In this document: positions 11,715 to 21,684 of the stretch, one piece after another | Layout: every line of letters starts with the position of its first letter | Position numbering within the stretch: position 1 is the stretch's first letter | Source: Nostocales cyanobacterium HT-58-2 | GTDB taxonomy: Bacteria > Cyanobacteriota > Cyanobacteriia > Cyanobacteriales > Nostocaceae | NCBI GenBank assembly: GCA_002163975.1 | Contig: CP019636.1 | Coordinates: 372,001-436,000, forward strand | Direction: 5' to 3' | Length of the DNA stretch: 64,000 nt | Notes under the pieces: generated by a model | What the model was told of the DNA's origin: nothing | Database searches by the model: none | The model's input: only the letters and a program-made list of their open reading frames with translations | Made by a program: the position numbers and the translations under genes

Positions 11715-11745
11715 ATAAATATGTCCACAACATAGACATATTTAT
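11715..11745. promoter_or_regulatory. Perfect palindrome over the start of the RHH gene (putative operator)
   Basis: An 11-bp perfect inverted repeat (ataaatatgtc / gacatatttat) separated by nine bases. Its right arm overlaps the ATG at 11744 by two bases. A TTGACA lies just upstream at 11702-11707. Such a site is what an autoregulatory ribbon-helix-helix dimer pair would bind; alternatively it may form an RNA hairpin that hides the start codon. Confidence 0.55.
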
Positions 11746-11923
11746 GAAGACAAAAGAAGTACACATCCGTATATCTGACAAACGTTTCAGAAAGCTAAAA
11801 AACTATGCCACGCTGAAGGAGAAGACGGTGACTCAAATAATCGAAGATTACATTGACCGATTACCCAACACGGAGACTGACGACTCCTCAGCCACCCCAC
11901 TCCCTCTCAATCCTACGGATTGA
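11744..11923 (+). CDS. Small ribbon-helix-helix (CopG-like) protein in IS605-type element
   Basis: A 59-residue protein beginning MKTKEVHIRISDKRFRKLKN. The pattern is a short beta strand (VHIRIS), a first helix (DKRFRKLKNYATLKE), a turn (KT) and a second helix (VTQIIEDYIDRL), as in ribbon-helix-helix DNA-binding proteins. The last 18 residues are polar and proline-rich. A perfect palindrome covers the start, which suggests autoregulation. It lies inside a transposon remnant and points away from the decayed tnpB. It could be an antitoxin-like or transposition-control protein; I see no toxin gene beside it. Confidence 0.6.
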   Translation: MKTKEVHIRISDKRFRKLKNYATLKEKTVTQIIEDYIDRLPNTETDDSSATPLPLNPTD

Positions 11924-12090
11924 ATTGGTCGGGGGTGTTTTCGTCGCCGTCCGGTGTCCATCCCCACCCTACTTCGTAGAGGGTGGGGACTTTGGCGAAT
12001 TCGTTAAAATGTATTGTGACTCAACTTCCCAGATTCTGATAGCAATCACTGGGTTGAGCGCAGTTATTCAAATGGCAAAAGTCACAAAAT

Positions 12091-13816
<1,726 letters not shown>

Positions 13817-13938
13817 TGTTTCAGACTGGACATTCGGCTGTCTAAACAACACACACAACGTAGGGGCACAGCAATGCTGTGTCCTAAAGAGCCAAGCTGT
13901 CTTCTACTCAATAATCACAGTAAATCTTCCTCTGATAG

Positions 13939-14124
13939 CTAGGCTACTTTCATTAAGGCTCTCAAGGTTCCGACTTTCAAATCTTGATTACTATGAACGG
14001 GAATCGATAGAATTTGGTCTACGTCGGGTCTTTCGTAGATATGGTGGCTACCAGTAATTTTTCGCAAAACCCAACCTCTTTGTTCCACAATCTTGCACAG
14101 TCGCTTGTCAGAAACAGATTTCAT
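13939..14124 (-). CDS. hicA: HicA-type mRNA interferase toxin
   Basis: A 61-residue protein with the HicA/YcfA double-stranded RNA-binding fold signature: KRLCKIVEQRGWVLRKITGSHHIYER, with the conserved catalytic-type histidine in GSHH, and a final helix DLKVGTLRALMKVA. HicA toxins cleave mRNA and are held by HicB. The ATG overlaps the hicB stop as ATGA, which is the usual translational coupling. The toxin frame looks intact, whereas hicB is broken by an insertion sequence and a frameshift. The order here is antitoxin first, toxin second, so the operon promoter lies beyond the insertion and hicA is probably not expressed normally. Confidence 0.85.
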   Translation of the reverse strand: MKSVSDKRLCKIVEQRGWVLRKITGSHHIYERPDVDQILSIPVHSNQDLKVGTLRALMKVA

Positions 14125-15166
14125 ACAGCAATTTCGACAACTTGAGCTATTGGCTCAACTGCATCACGATTGTTAGCAACATCGAGCCAACCTTCAATGG
14201 CGTCCTTTAAGTTAAATTAGCCATCACCTCGTCCATAGTGTCTCCTTCATTGACGCTCCCACGGCTACCACATTTCGCTTCGCTCCAATGTGGTATAAAG
14301 CCGTGGGATTCTTGGTTCATCGACGTACCTTCAAACTACCTATCTCTTGCGAGCAGTCCTCAAACCAAAAACCCGTTCTATTGAACCAAGTTTTGAGCTT
14401 GATTTAGATAGCCCCAGAGGGCTTCATCATCTCCAAGCGTTAGGTACTTGTAGACAGTGCCTTAGAAGCTGGTTCTGTCATTTCCCTGGTTTTCGTGCGC
14501 CCCACGATACCTTAATTTCTGAAATTATTTTGCTTTTCTGGATTTGGTTTGTGTTAGAAACTCTGGCTATGTTTTCACTCGACTTCGCCACCGAGCAGCA
14601 AGTATTGTGATTCGACCACGGAGTGGGGTACTGTCTGCCAAAAGGCTCAACCCTATTTGCCGGACACCCTGTCTTGGACTTTCACCTGTCGCTCTCATTA
14701 GTATAACACCAAGAACTAAAGAGTCGCAAAGATGGGCAAGAAAAGATTGAAGAACGTACCTATTTTGTATGAAGGAATTAAGAAGAAGCGAGCCATTGGA
14801 TTAACGGACACAGCCTATCAAAACCTTCAAGAAGCGGCGGCGGCTGAGAAACTCTGTTTGTCCGAATTCGTTGAAACATGGGCACGGCAGCTAAAGCTGC
14901 AACGCATTCATGAGTCACCACTGAAGGAGAGTTTCCAACGCCAGATGCTCCACTTGGGGAAACACGCCAGGTGCTACAACGCGGGGAACCCGCGCAACGC
15001 ACTGGCTCCCCAAGACCGCACTGGCTCCTCCGTAGATGTCTGGCGTCCCCACACCTTTAAGGTGTGGGCTTTCTGCTTTCATTGCTGTAATGCAACCAGG
15101 AAGCGTGGGAACCTCCGCCCAATAACCTCCTTCTTCCGCTGGATGAATGATTGCTCTAATTCTCAT
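14121..15166 (-). pseudogene. hicB: HicB antitoxin gene, split by an IS608-like insertion and frameshifted
   Basis: The N-terminal part (15166-15087) reads MRIRAIIHPAEEGGYWAEVP then TLPGCI; the C-terminal part (14249-14121) reads EGDTMDEVMANL and, after a shift, KDAIEGWLDVANNRDAVEP. Removing 14250-15086 joins ..GCATTAC to TGAAGG.. and gives PGCITEGDTMDEVMANL without a break, exactly the HicB consensus. A second lesion, an apparent five-base insertion near 14207-14216 (TTAACTTAA), puts a stop after MANLT. HicB normally neutralises HicA and represses the operon. Both lesions would remove the C-terminal DNA-binding or dimer segment. Confidence 0.85.
14250..15086 (-). mobile_element. IS608-like (IS200/IS605) element inserted in hicB, no intact transposase
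   Basis: Read on the minus strand the element lies 3' of TTAC (15090-15087) and ends in TCAA (14253-14250), the left and right cleavage tetramers known for IS608. Eighteen bases in from the left end is a hairpin (cccacacctt / aaggtgtggg, 15048-15068). Eight bases in from the right end is a larger hairpin (14258-14307) with 9-bp and 8-bp stem segments. The 837-bp element has no tnpA or tnpB frame. It keeps a plus-strand ribbon-helix-helix ORF, and about 400 bases with no convincing ORF next to the right end, where a tnpB 3' end and guide RNA would lie. There is no target duplication, as expected for this family. Confidence 0.8.
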
Positions 15167-15247
15167 GTTCCTGTCGAGCTAGTTGTTGAGATTATACTAA
15201 CAACCATACTTGCTTGTTCTCAACTGAGGCTCATGAAATCAACTTGA
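14732..15247 (+). CDS. Ribbon-helix-helix-like protein in IS608-like element, with runaway C-terminus
   Basis: The first 57 residues (MGKKRLKNVPILYEGIKKKR, then AIGLTDTAYQNLQEAAAAEK and LCLSEFVETWARQL) look like a small DNA-binding protein: a strand, helix LTDTAYQNLQEAAAAEKL, turn CLS and helix EFVETWARQL. Beyond about residue 60 the frame runs through repeat-like DNA, the left-end hairpin and antisense hicB, so that part is not expected to be conserved. It probably lost its original stop. Orientation and position match the RHH gene at 11744. The product may be non-functional. Confidence 0.4.
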   Translation: MGKKRLKNVPILYEGIKKKRAIGLTDTAYQNLQEAAAAEKLCLSEFVETWARQLKLQRIHESPLKESFQRQMLHLGKHARCYNAGNPRNALAPQDRTGSSVDVWRPHTFKVWAFCFHCCNATRKRGNLRPITSFFRWMNDCSNSHVPVELVVEIILTTILACSQLRLMKST

Positions 15248-15408
15248 TCAAACCCTACCAATATCTTGTCAACTTTCGACAGCTTTCAATCCCTCTAACT
15301 CACTCAAAAAAAAGATTTAGACACGGCACATTAGACAGATGTTCATTAGGTGAAACGATCTGATAATTGTTTATGCCATAACCACTCTAAAAATCGGTTT
15401 CTTGACTC

Positions 15409-16632
15409 ATGAAAATACTGGTACTTAATGCCGGCTCAAGCAGTCAAAAGAGTTGTTTGTACGAAATTACGGGTGAGACTCTCCCCGAAGAACCGCTCAA
15501 ACCTATTTGGGAAGGAAAAGTAGACTGGAGTCATGAACAAGGTTTTGCAGAAATCGAGGTCAAAACAGCCAAGGGTGAAAAATTACAAGAGAAAATCCCC
15601 ACTGACTCCCGACCTCGAATCATAGCTCATATGCTTGATATGATGTGCAACGGTTCCACTCAAGTCATTAGTCAGCCGTCAGAAATTGATGTGGTGGGAC
15701 ATCGTGTGGTACATGGTGGGCAAGAGTACCGTGAAAGTGTCGTGATTACAGAGGATGTCAAAAAGGCGATCGCCCGTCTTGCTTCCCTTGCTCCTACACA
15801 TAATCCAGCAAATTTGGAAGGTATAAAAGCGATTGAAAAACATTGGGGTTCGCTTACTCAAGTGGCAGTATTTGATACTGCCTTTCATTCTCATCTTCCT
15901 GATGCAGCAGCCATCTATCCCGGTCCTTACGAGTGGGTAGAGCAAGGTATCCGTCGTTATGGTTTTCATGGCATTAGTCATCAGTACTGCTCTCACCGTG
16001 CGGCACGCATCCTTGGTCGAGATTTAGCATCTTTACGGTTAATCACCTGTCATTTGGGCAACGGTTGCTCTTTAGCAGCAGTTAAAAATGGTCGCAGTAT
16101 TGACACAACAATGGGATTCACGCCTTTAGATGGATTGATGATGGGCAGCCGTTCTGGTGCCGTTGACCCAGGGATTTTGATTCACCTGTTGCGGCAACCT
16201 GATTATTCAGTTGACAAGCTCGATTATGTGCTAAACCATGCTTCTGGCTTACATGGAATTTCTGGTATCTCTAATGATATGCGACAAATTAGAGAAGCAA
16301 TTTTGCAAGGGAATTCCCGGGCTCAACTAGCGTTGGATATCTACGTGCATCGCCTACAGTTTTATATCGGGGGGATGCTTGCTAGCTTGGGTGGATTAGA
16401 TGCTTTGGTGTTTACCGCAGGTGTAGGCGAAAATGCTCCTGAGATTCGCGCCGCCGCTAGTGAAGCTTTTGGATTTTTAGGCTTAAAAATTGACCACGAA
16501 AAAAACACACATAAGCCTGTTGATGTAGATATTGCTACCCCTGACTCGACAGTGCGAGTCCTAGTGATTCATACAGAAGAAGATTGGGAAATTGCTTGTG
16601 AATGTTGGCGACTGTTGAAACAGAGCGATTGA
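15409..16632 (+). CDS. ackA: Acetate kinase
   Basis: Converts acetyl phosphate and ADP to acetate and ATP. The 407-residue protein has the ASKHA-fold phosphate motif LNAGSSSQK, the catalytic-region GHRVVHGG, FDTAFH, the GFHGISH substrate loop, CHLGNGCSLAAV, and the adenosine motif FTAGVGENAPEIR. The length is slightly above the usual 400. It follows xfp, gap1 and pgm on the same strand, so it would make ATP from phosphoketolase-derived acetyl phosphate. No pta is in the window. The ATG at 15409 follows an AT-rich region in which I see no strong ribosome-binding site. Confidence 0.97.
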   Translation: MKILVLNAGSSSQKSCLYEITGETLPEEPLKPIWEGKVDWSHEQGFAEIEVKTAKGEKLQEKIPTDSRPRIIAHMLDMMCNGSTQVISQPSEIDVVGHRVVHGGQEYRESVVITEDVKKAIARLASLAPTHNPANLEGIKAIEKHWGSLTQVAVFDTAFHSHLPDAAAIYPGPYEWVEQGIRRYGFHGISHQYCSHRAARILGRDLASLRLITCHLGNGCSLAAVKNGRSIDTTMGFTPLDGLMMGSRSGAVDPGILIHLLRQPDYSVDKLDYVLNHASGLHGISGISNDMRQIREAILQGNSRAQLALDIYVHRLQFYIGGMLASLGGLDALVFTAGVGENAPEIRAAASEAFGFLGLKIDHEKNTHKPVDVDIATPDSTVRVLVIHTEEDWEIACECWRLLKQSD

Positions 16633-16682
16633 ATGCCTCAATTTTAATGCTAACTGTAGATGTGGTAGAACTTTGAAGGACA

Positions 16683-17204
16683 ATGCAAAAGTTAGGATTT
16701 TTCCCCTTGACAGTGGCTGTGCTGATCACGCTTACACTCACCAGTTGCAGCACCCTGACCACTGACCAGTATGAAGCAACAGCGCTCACCAGTTATACCT
16801 GGCAAGTTAAATATGCTGACGACTTAACCAATGAACAAGTACCACGCTTTGAAACCTTCGCTACCACTTCCTTGCTCAATCGTAATGGTTTGAAGCCAGA
16901 AGGAGCAGTCACTGGTCCTGATGATAAGGGTTTATGGTGGCCCGCTTTACCGCCGCGACCTTCTGTTGATCAAGTGGAACAACGTAAAAGATCCCAAGAG
17001 GCAAGCACCCCCGAATTAATAAAAACTGTCAAGTACCAACTGACCTATGGAGTGGGAGAACAACAAAGAACACTACCCACAAACCATGATGTTTATCGAC
17101 AGGTCGTGAAGGCATACCCGTCACGAACTCCCTTGCAATTAACTTTGGGAGTGAATGATAACTCAGTTGAGAAAGCTGAACCCGTTGGCAGCAAAGAGAA
17201 ATAG
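16683..17204 (+). CDS. Putative lipoprotein, conserved hypothetical
   Basis: A 173-residue protein with a lipoprotein signal peptide: a hydrophobic stretch FFPLTVAVLITLTL followed by the lipobox LTSC (cysteine at about residue 22). The mature part has no motif I recognise; it is mostly polar, with a proline-rich loop WWPALPPRPSVDQVEQ and a final charged tail. It starts 50 bases after ackA on the same strand and could be co-transcribed. Function unknown; likely anchored to a membrane facing the periplasm or lumen. Confidence 0.75.
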   Translation: MQKLGFFPLTVAVLITLTLTSCSTLTTDQYEATALTSYTWQVKYADDLTNEQVPRFETFATTSLLNRNGLKPEGAVTGPDDKGLWWPALPPRPSVDQVEQRKRSQEASTPELIKTVKYQLTYGVGEQQRTLPTNHDVYRQVVKAYPSRTPLQLTLGVNDNSVEKAEPVGSKEK

Positions 17205-17353
17205 CTGAATTGAAATTAAAGGAATCGAAAAGTCATTGTGAAGTTTCTCTTGCAGAGCTTCTCTCTAAGATTCGAGATTACAAAAAGTTGCATATAATAG
17301 CTATCTTGTCATAATTGTAACTTTTCTTTAGAAATACTCACAATAGTACCGTT

Positions 17354-18151
17354 ATGGTAGATATGGTAGATGTCGATTACTTGACGCTACTTGAGTCAGG
17401 AGTTGAAGCTTGGAATTATTGGAGGGAGAAAAACCCCGAAATTAAGCCAAACCTCAGTTATGTAGAATTGTCTGCAAATTTAGATAATGTGAACCTTAGC
17501 CACGTAAACCTTAGATGTGCAAAAATTTACTTTGCAGAACTGCAAAATGCAAATCTCACTAATGCAGATTTGAGAGGAACAGATTTTACCATCGTAGATT
17601 TGAGTGGAGCAGACCTTAGTCATGCAGACCTCAGTGATGGACTCTTTTTAGGTTCAGTTGAGTTTAGCGGAGCCAACTTGAGTGGAGTGAACCTCACACG
17701 AGCAGACTTGGGTACTTGCGTTATCAGCCACGGTCTTTTTTTTCGGGCTAGTCTTAGTGGCGTGAACCTCAGTCATGCAAATTTGAATCAGGCAAGTTTG
17801 AGATTTGCAGATCTCAATGGAGCCAACCTTTGTGGAGCAAACCTGTCTGGAGCAGATCTGTGTGGAGCAGATTTGAGAGAAGCGAACCTTTTTGGAGCAG
17901 ATCTCAGTAAGGCAGATTTAAGAGGAGCAGATTTCAGCGATGCTAATCTGGCATATGCAAACCTGAGTGGAGCCAAGTTGGCAGGAGCACCAAATTTTGG
18001 AAACTTGGGAATTTATGACCTCAGTTATCTCAATGACAGAAGGGTTAACTTGAGCAATGCCAACCTTAATGGTGCGAATTTAAGCGAGGTAGACTTAACA
18101 GATGCGATTCTTACCAGTGTAAAGGTGCCAGACATTAGAGTTCAGAACTGA
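17354..18151 (+). CDS. Pentapeptide-repeat protein
   Basis: A 265-residue protein made mostly of A(D/N)LXX repeats such as ANLTNADLRGTDF, GADLSHADL, GANLCGANLSGADL and ADLRGADF, which form a right-handed quadrilateral beta helix. The first 40 residues (LLESGVEAWNYWREKNPEIK) are a short helical cap often seen before such repeats in cyanobacteria. No signal peptide or membrane segment, so probably cytosolic. Such proteins are abundant in heterocystous cyanobacteria and mostly of unknown role. The repeat is interrupted around 17700-17760 by a less regular segment (GTCVISHGLFFRASL). Confidence 0.88.
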   Translation: MVDMVDVDYLTLLESGVEAWNYWREKNPEIKPNLSYVELSANLDNVNLSHVNLRCAKIYFAELQNANLTNADLRGTDFTIVDLSGADLSHADLSDGLFLGSVEFSGANLSGVNLTRADLGTCVISHGLFFRASLSGVNLSHANLNQASLRFADLNGANLCGANLSGADLCGADLREANLFGADLSKADLRGADFSDANLAYANLSGAKLAGAPNFGNLGIYDLSYLNDRRVNLSNANLNGANLSEVDLTDAILTSVKVPDIRVQN

Positions 18152-18366
18152 ATATCTGCTGAAACTAGTGTGATAAGAATCACAACTTTATGGTGATACG
18201 TGGCACTAAATAGTTGTGAGATCGAACAATGGATGGTAGTGACCGTAGTACTTTCCTAACCTCGTGATATTGAGGATATTAGTAAATAACATCTTGCGAT
18301 TAGTCACTCAATAAGAGTGAACTTGCCAAACTCATTTAAACCACAACATCAGTTGAGGCTGTAACT

Positions 18367-18450
18367 ATGAAAAAGATATTAAATTTTATTTATAACTTAA
18401 TTGGTCTGGAAACTGAAGAATCACGGTTATCTGATTCTTACAAGCATTAA
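18367..18450 (+). CDS. Possible 27-residue peptide
   Basis: A short frame encoding MKKILNFIYNLIGLETEESR plus seven residues. It has a plausible lysine-rich start and an amphipathic first half, but no clear ribosome-binding site and no family I know. It is the only candidate gene in the gap 18152-18535. It may equally be chance. Confidence 0.2.
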   Translation: MKKILNFIYNLIGLETEESRLSDSYKH

Positions 18451-18535
18451 ACTCCAAACAGATCTTGGATACAGCACTATTGCTGTGGCTAAATACTATC
18501 CGAAATTTGAGTAGCAGTATGCTGCTTTAAAGCAA

Positions 18536-18889
18536 TTAATCTTGCAGCACTAACCTGACATTGGCATTTTCTAAACCAGGTTGGTTGATCTGGTTCAAGG
18601 TCTTGTAAACTGCATACTTCTGATTGATGGAATTGATGAGTTGAGCCTGATTGTGCTTGATAGCAACACCCGGCACATCAGCAATAAAGTCAAAAGTTCC
18701 ATCAGCATTACAAGACCAGTTAATATCACATTCCCCTTCAAGAACAGCGACGATGTCTGCATCAACTTTTTGACCGTTGACACAACGAACAGTACCATCT
18801 GCAATCACGCAGATGCCCAAGTCACGTAGCGTTGACTTCAGGATTTCGACATCGGTGAGTTTGGTGGGAAAACTACGAAAGTGAGACAT
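18536..18889 (-). CDS. DUF1257 / Ycf35-like protein
   Basis: A 117-residue protein starting MSHFRSFPTKLTDVEILKST, the typical N-terminus of the Ycf35/DUF1257 family found in cyanobacteria and red-algal plastids. The middle contains CVIADGTVRCVNGQKVDADIV and the acidic segment NADGTFDFIADVPGVAI. The start at 18889 has AAGGAGT about six bases upstream on the minus strand; a longer frame to 18985 adds 32 residues without family likeness. The function of the family is unknown. It is divergent from the glycosyltransferase gene at 19256, with a shared 366-base upstream region. Confidence 0.85.
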   Translation of the reverse strand: MSHFRSFPTKLTDVEILKSTLRDLGICVIADGTVRCVNGQKVDADIVAVLEGECDINWSCNADGTFDFIADVPGVAIKHNQAQLINSINQKYAVYKTLNQINQPGLENANVRLVLQD

Positions 18890-19255
18890 AGTTATTAACT
18901 CCTTGAAAAATTTGGGAAAAGCGACAATTGCTGGAGAAAAAGTCATTAGCGATGTCTGCAACAACACAAAGCGCGATCGCTCCACTTCTCAGAAGATACT
19001 TTTGTCATCCTCAAGAATGGAAAGCTAGAAAACCTGACTTTTGACCCTAACTTTCCCAGTGTTGAGGTGGAAGGAAGATAGCATGCAGTGCCTTTGGAAA
19101 TTTAAATACCGCTCTTGCATCACTTAGGATTTTGGTGTCAGTCGCACTACTAAATAAGCCAAATTTAGTTAGTTAAGAAGAAAATATATTTCTTTATGTA
19201 GTGATAAAGCCACGATGATCATTTTTAGGATGATCTCACACTAATAAGCTAGTAT

Positions 19256-20809
19256 ATGAGCAGCAAGATGACGCCTAGATTGGTGCTTTCTCCAACTTGG
19301 TTACGGTTTTTGGTGATCATAGTATTGGTAATAGGGGTATTTTTTCGATTCGTCAATCTAGAGCAAAAAATTTATTGGTACGATGAGTCTTTTACATCAC
19401 TACGGGTATCTGGCTATAAAGAGGCAGAGTTGCTCCAAGAAGCCTCTAATAAAAATATTCTTGGCATTGAGGATTTACAGAAGTATCAGAGTCTTAATGC
19501 TGAAAAAGGTTTAGCTGATACACTCAATTCTTTAGCGTTAGAAGATGCTCAACACCCACCGTTGTATTACATAGCCATGCGGTTTTGGTTGCAGTGGTTC
19601 GGTAATTCCATAGCTGCAAGGCGAAGTTTGTCTGTCTTCAGTAGCTTATTGGTATTTCCTTGCCTATATTGGCTATGCTGTGAATTATTTGCATCAGTGT
19701 TAGTGGCATGGGTAGCACTTGCCTTAGTTTCTGTCTCACCATTACACGTACTGTATGCCCAGGAAGCACGAGAGTATAGTTTGTGGACGTTGACAATCCT
19801 ACTATCGAGTGCTGTGTTATTACAAGCTATGCGACTTAAAACAAAGCTCAGTTGGGGAATTTATGCAGCAACAGTAGTTTTGGGGCTTTATGTTTTCACC
19901 TTCTCTGCATTCGTGAATATTGGGCATGGGATTTATCTAGCAGCGACACAAGGTTGGCGATTTACGAAGACACTAGCTAACTTCGTGCTTGCCTGTTTAG
20001 CAGGGCTTATCGCTTTCGTGCCTTGGCTGTGGGTTATTATTACGAACTTTTCCCATATTCAGTTGACAACGGACTGGTTAAATCATGGCGAACGATGGTA
20101 TGTAGTGCAAAAGTGGTTGTTCAATCTTTGCACTGTTTTTTTTGATTTAAACTTTTCTCATAGTTTTAATAATCTATTTCCGTATCTAATCACCATCCTA
20201 GTCGGATATGCAATTTATGTTGTTTGTTGTTATGCTCGAAAACGCATTTGGTTATTTATATTGATAATGATTACAGCTACAACACTTCCCTTGGTTGTGC
20301 AAGATTTGATTGTCGGTGGACAGCGTTCGGGTATCAGTCGATTTTTAATTCCTTGTTATTTAGCTATTCAACTGGCAGTTGCTCACTTGCTCGCTACTCA
20401 AATGACTTCTACTTCTATTAGTATTCAGCAACGACAGTTATGGCAGCTTGTTATGGTAACGTTAATCTCGGCTGGAATCGTTTCCTGCATAGTGAGTTCC
20501 CAAGCAAAAGTTTGGTGGACTAAGTATCACAGCTACGATAACCCCTCGGTTGCTTCTATTATTAATCAAGCTGCCCACCCGCTTTTAATCACTAAACCTG
20601 GTAATGGACTAGCTTTAAGTTACCTGCTGAATTCAAAAGTGCAATTGCAATTGGTAGTTCCACCAAACATACGCATTATTCCTAATGGTTACAGTGATGT
20701 ATTTTTATACGATTCTGGTCATGAATTACAATCTGCATATGAAAAACAAGGAAACTACAAGCTAGTACTGACCTACCAACCTTGGTTTTGGAAACTAGTA
20801 AAACCATGA
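19256..20809 (+). CDS. GT-C type membrane glycosyltransferase (family 39/83-like)
   Basis: A 517-residue integral membrane protein with about ten predicted hydrophobic segments. After the first membrane segment comes YWYDESF, the acidic motif of PMT/ArnT-like GT-C enzymes on the first external loop. HPPLYY and AQEAREYSLW also match the pattern (DxxxHPPL, QxAREY). Such enzymes transfer a sugar from a polyprenyl-phosphate donor to a protein, lipid or glycan on the periplasmic side. The C-terminal about 100 residues form a soluble tail. The acceptor cannot be deduced. The gene stands alone between unrelated or decayed neighbours. Confidence 0.85.
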   Translation: MSSKMTPRLVLSPTWLRFLVIIVLVIGVFFRFVNLEQKIYWYDESFTSLRVSGYKEAELLQEASNKNILGIEDLQKYQSLNAEKGLADTLNSLALEDAQHPPLYYIAMRFWLQWFGNSIAARRSLSVFSSLLVFPCLYWLCCELFASVLVAWVALALVSVSPLHVLYAQEAREYSLWTLTILLSSAVLLQAMRLKTKLSWGIYAATVVLGLYVFTFSAFVNIGHGIYLAATQGWRFTKTLANFVLACLAGLIAFVPWLWVIITNFSHIQLTTDWLNHGERWYVVQKWLFNLCTVFFDLNFSHSFNNLFPYLITILVGYAIYVVCCYARKRIWLFILIMITATTLPLVVQDLIVGGQRSGISRFLIPCYLAIQLAVAHLLATQMTSTSISIQQRQLWQLVMVTLISAGIVSCIVSSQAKVWWTKYHSYDNPSVASIINQAAHPLLITKPGNGLALSYLLNSKVQLQLVVPPNIRIIPNGYSDVFLYDSGHELQSAYEKQGNYKLVLTYQPWFWKLVKP

Positions 20810-20830
20810 ATCAGCTAGTTTTTGTAACAA

Positions 20831-21046
20831 CTAATCTTGAAGGTTGGTTTCAGGATCAATTGGCATCTCAATAGGATCAGTATCCGGCAAGTTACCTTGC
20901 ATCTGCTCACTCGGAAGGTCTGGATTGTTTTGGAGATTGACAGATCCCTTTTCTGGCACTGGCTCATCCTTCAAACGAAAGGATTTAAGTTTAAAATTAG
21001 TTGTGACCTGAAACACATAAAATATTTTAAAATGTACACAATCCAA
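20831..21046 (-). CDS. Small hypothetical protein, acidic and proline-rich tail
   Basis: A 71-residue frame whose last 45 residues (FRLKDEPVPEKGSVNLQNNP onwards, ending PIDPETNLQD) look like real protein by composition, while the N-terminal 20 residues do not. It converges on the glycosyltransferase gene. No family is recognised and there is no clear ribosome-binding site. It may be the surviving end of a decayed gene. Confidence 0.3.
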   Translation of the reverse strand: MDCVHFKIFYVFQVTTNFKLKSFRLKDEPVPEKGSVNLQNNPDLPSEQMQGNLPDTDPIEMPIDPETNLQD

Positions 21047-21269
21047 TTGCCCAAGAAAGGCGAGTATATTTTATTGAAGAGCCGATTTTTAGCAAACATT
21101 CTTTAAGGCGGCTAGATATCAGCCAGGATGATAGCGAGGTAGTGGTTGTAATACTACATCTACCAGAAGATTGAAGTCAGAAGATTGAAGTGAAGCAGGA
21201 AGAAACGCAGATTTACAGGTGTTGATCGATAGATTTTTGGCCGAAGAAAACATCAACAACTATCCCTTA

Positions 21270-21393
21270 TGTAGAAAGTGATACTGCTGCTCCTTGTCCG
21301 ACTCATAGCGTACTGGGTAGCGATCGCGGTGAATTAATGCCTTATCTTAACAGTGCCATTTCCCGCTATTTTGATGAAATCACTAGAAACTAG
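21270..21393 (+). pseudogene. Possible C-terminal gene fragment
   Basis: A frame ending at the TAG 21391-21393 reads YVESDTAAPCPTHSVLGSDR followed by GELMPYLNSAISRYFDEITR. It has coding-like composition but no start codon in keeping with it and no family I recognise. It lies at the left of a region holding other gene fragments. Confidence 0.25.
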
Positions 21394-21416
21394 CCGCGAC
21401 TAACTCATTCATTATT

Positions 21417-21542
21417 CACTGTCCTGCAATCACAATACATTACCTTGCAATCACAATACATTACCTTGCAATTACAATGCATTACCTTGCAATTACAATG
21501 CATTACCTTGCAATTACAATACATTGTCCTGCAATCACAATT
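21417..21542. repeat. Six tandem copies of a 21-bp repeat
   Basis: Units of the form cattaccttgcaatcacaat plus a or g repeat six times with a few substitutions, the first and last copies being the most diverged. The unit length is a multiple of three and the minus strand stays open across it (heptads like CNCKVMH), but there is no credible gene context, so I regard it as an intergenic minisatellite. Confidence 0.85.
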
Positions 21543-21684
21543 CACGCTTCTTACATTCGTTATTCTCAATCTCCAATTTTTAATTATGTCAAGCTCATTG
21601 TTGGCGATATGAGCGATGTCTGACGACAAGCCGCTTCGCGTCTACGCTCTCTTCTGGATCACATTTTTTCTACGTATAATATAG

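Larger units (their letters stand above)
11364..12007 (-). mobile_element. IS200/IS605-type remnant lacking intact tnpA/tnpB, carrying an RHH gene
   Basis: Two subterminal hairpins mark an IS200/IS605-like unit of about 644 bp. The end at the left has ccccttttt / aaaaagggg at 11372-11398. Read on the minus strand it finishes GGGGTACTTCAC, a right-end form I recognise from tnpB elements. The end at the right has tccccaccct / agggtgggga at 11961-11989. No intact transposase is present: on the minus strand there is a decayed tnpB-like 3' end, and on the plus strand a complete 59-residue ribbon-helix-helix gene. The layout matches the element at 14250-15086, which also has eight bases between right-end hairpin and terminus. 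The outer boundaries are inferred from that match, not from a target-site comparison. Confidence 0.55.

Noticed and set aside
14250..14254. TTGAC as an ISDra2-like target site for a plus-strand element
   Set aside because: Reading the element on the minus strand with TTAC and TCAA restores the HicB consensus exactly, which the plus-strand reading does not.
14347..14610. 87-codon plus-strand frame within the IS608-like element
   Set aside because: No family, no ribosome-binding site, and the place is expected to be the antisense of the tnpB/guide-RNA end.
21417..21542. Possible CRISPR array
   Set aside because: The 21-bp units are directly adjacent with no spacers and no cas genes are near.
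21405..21629. Cysteine-rich 74-codon frame (CNCKVMH heptads) on the minus strand
   Set aside because: It is produced by the 21-bp tandem repeat; no ribosome-binding site or family, and the flanks look non-coding.
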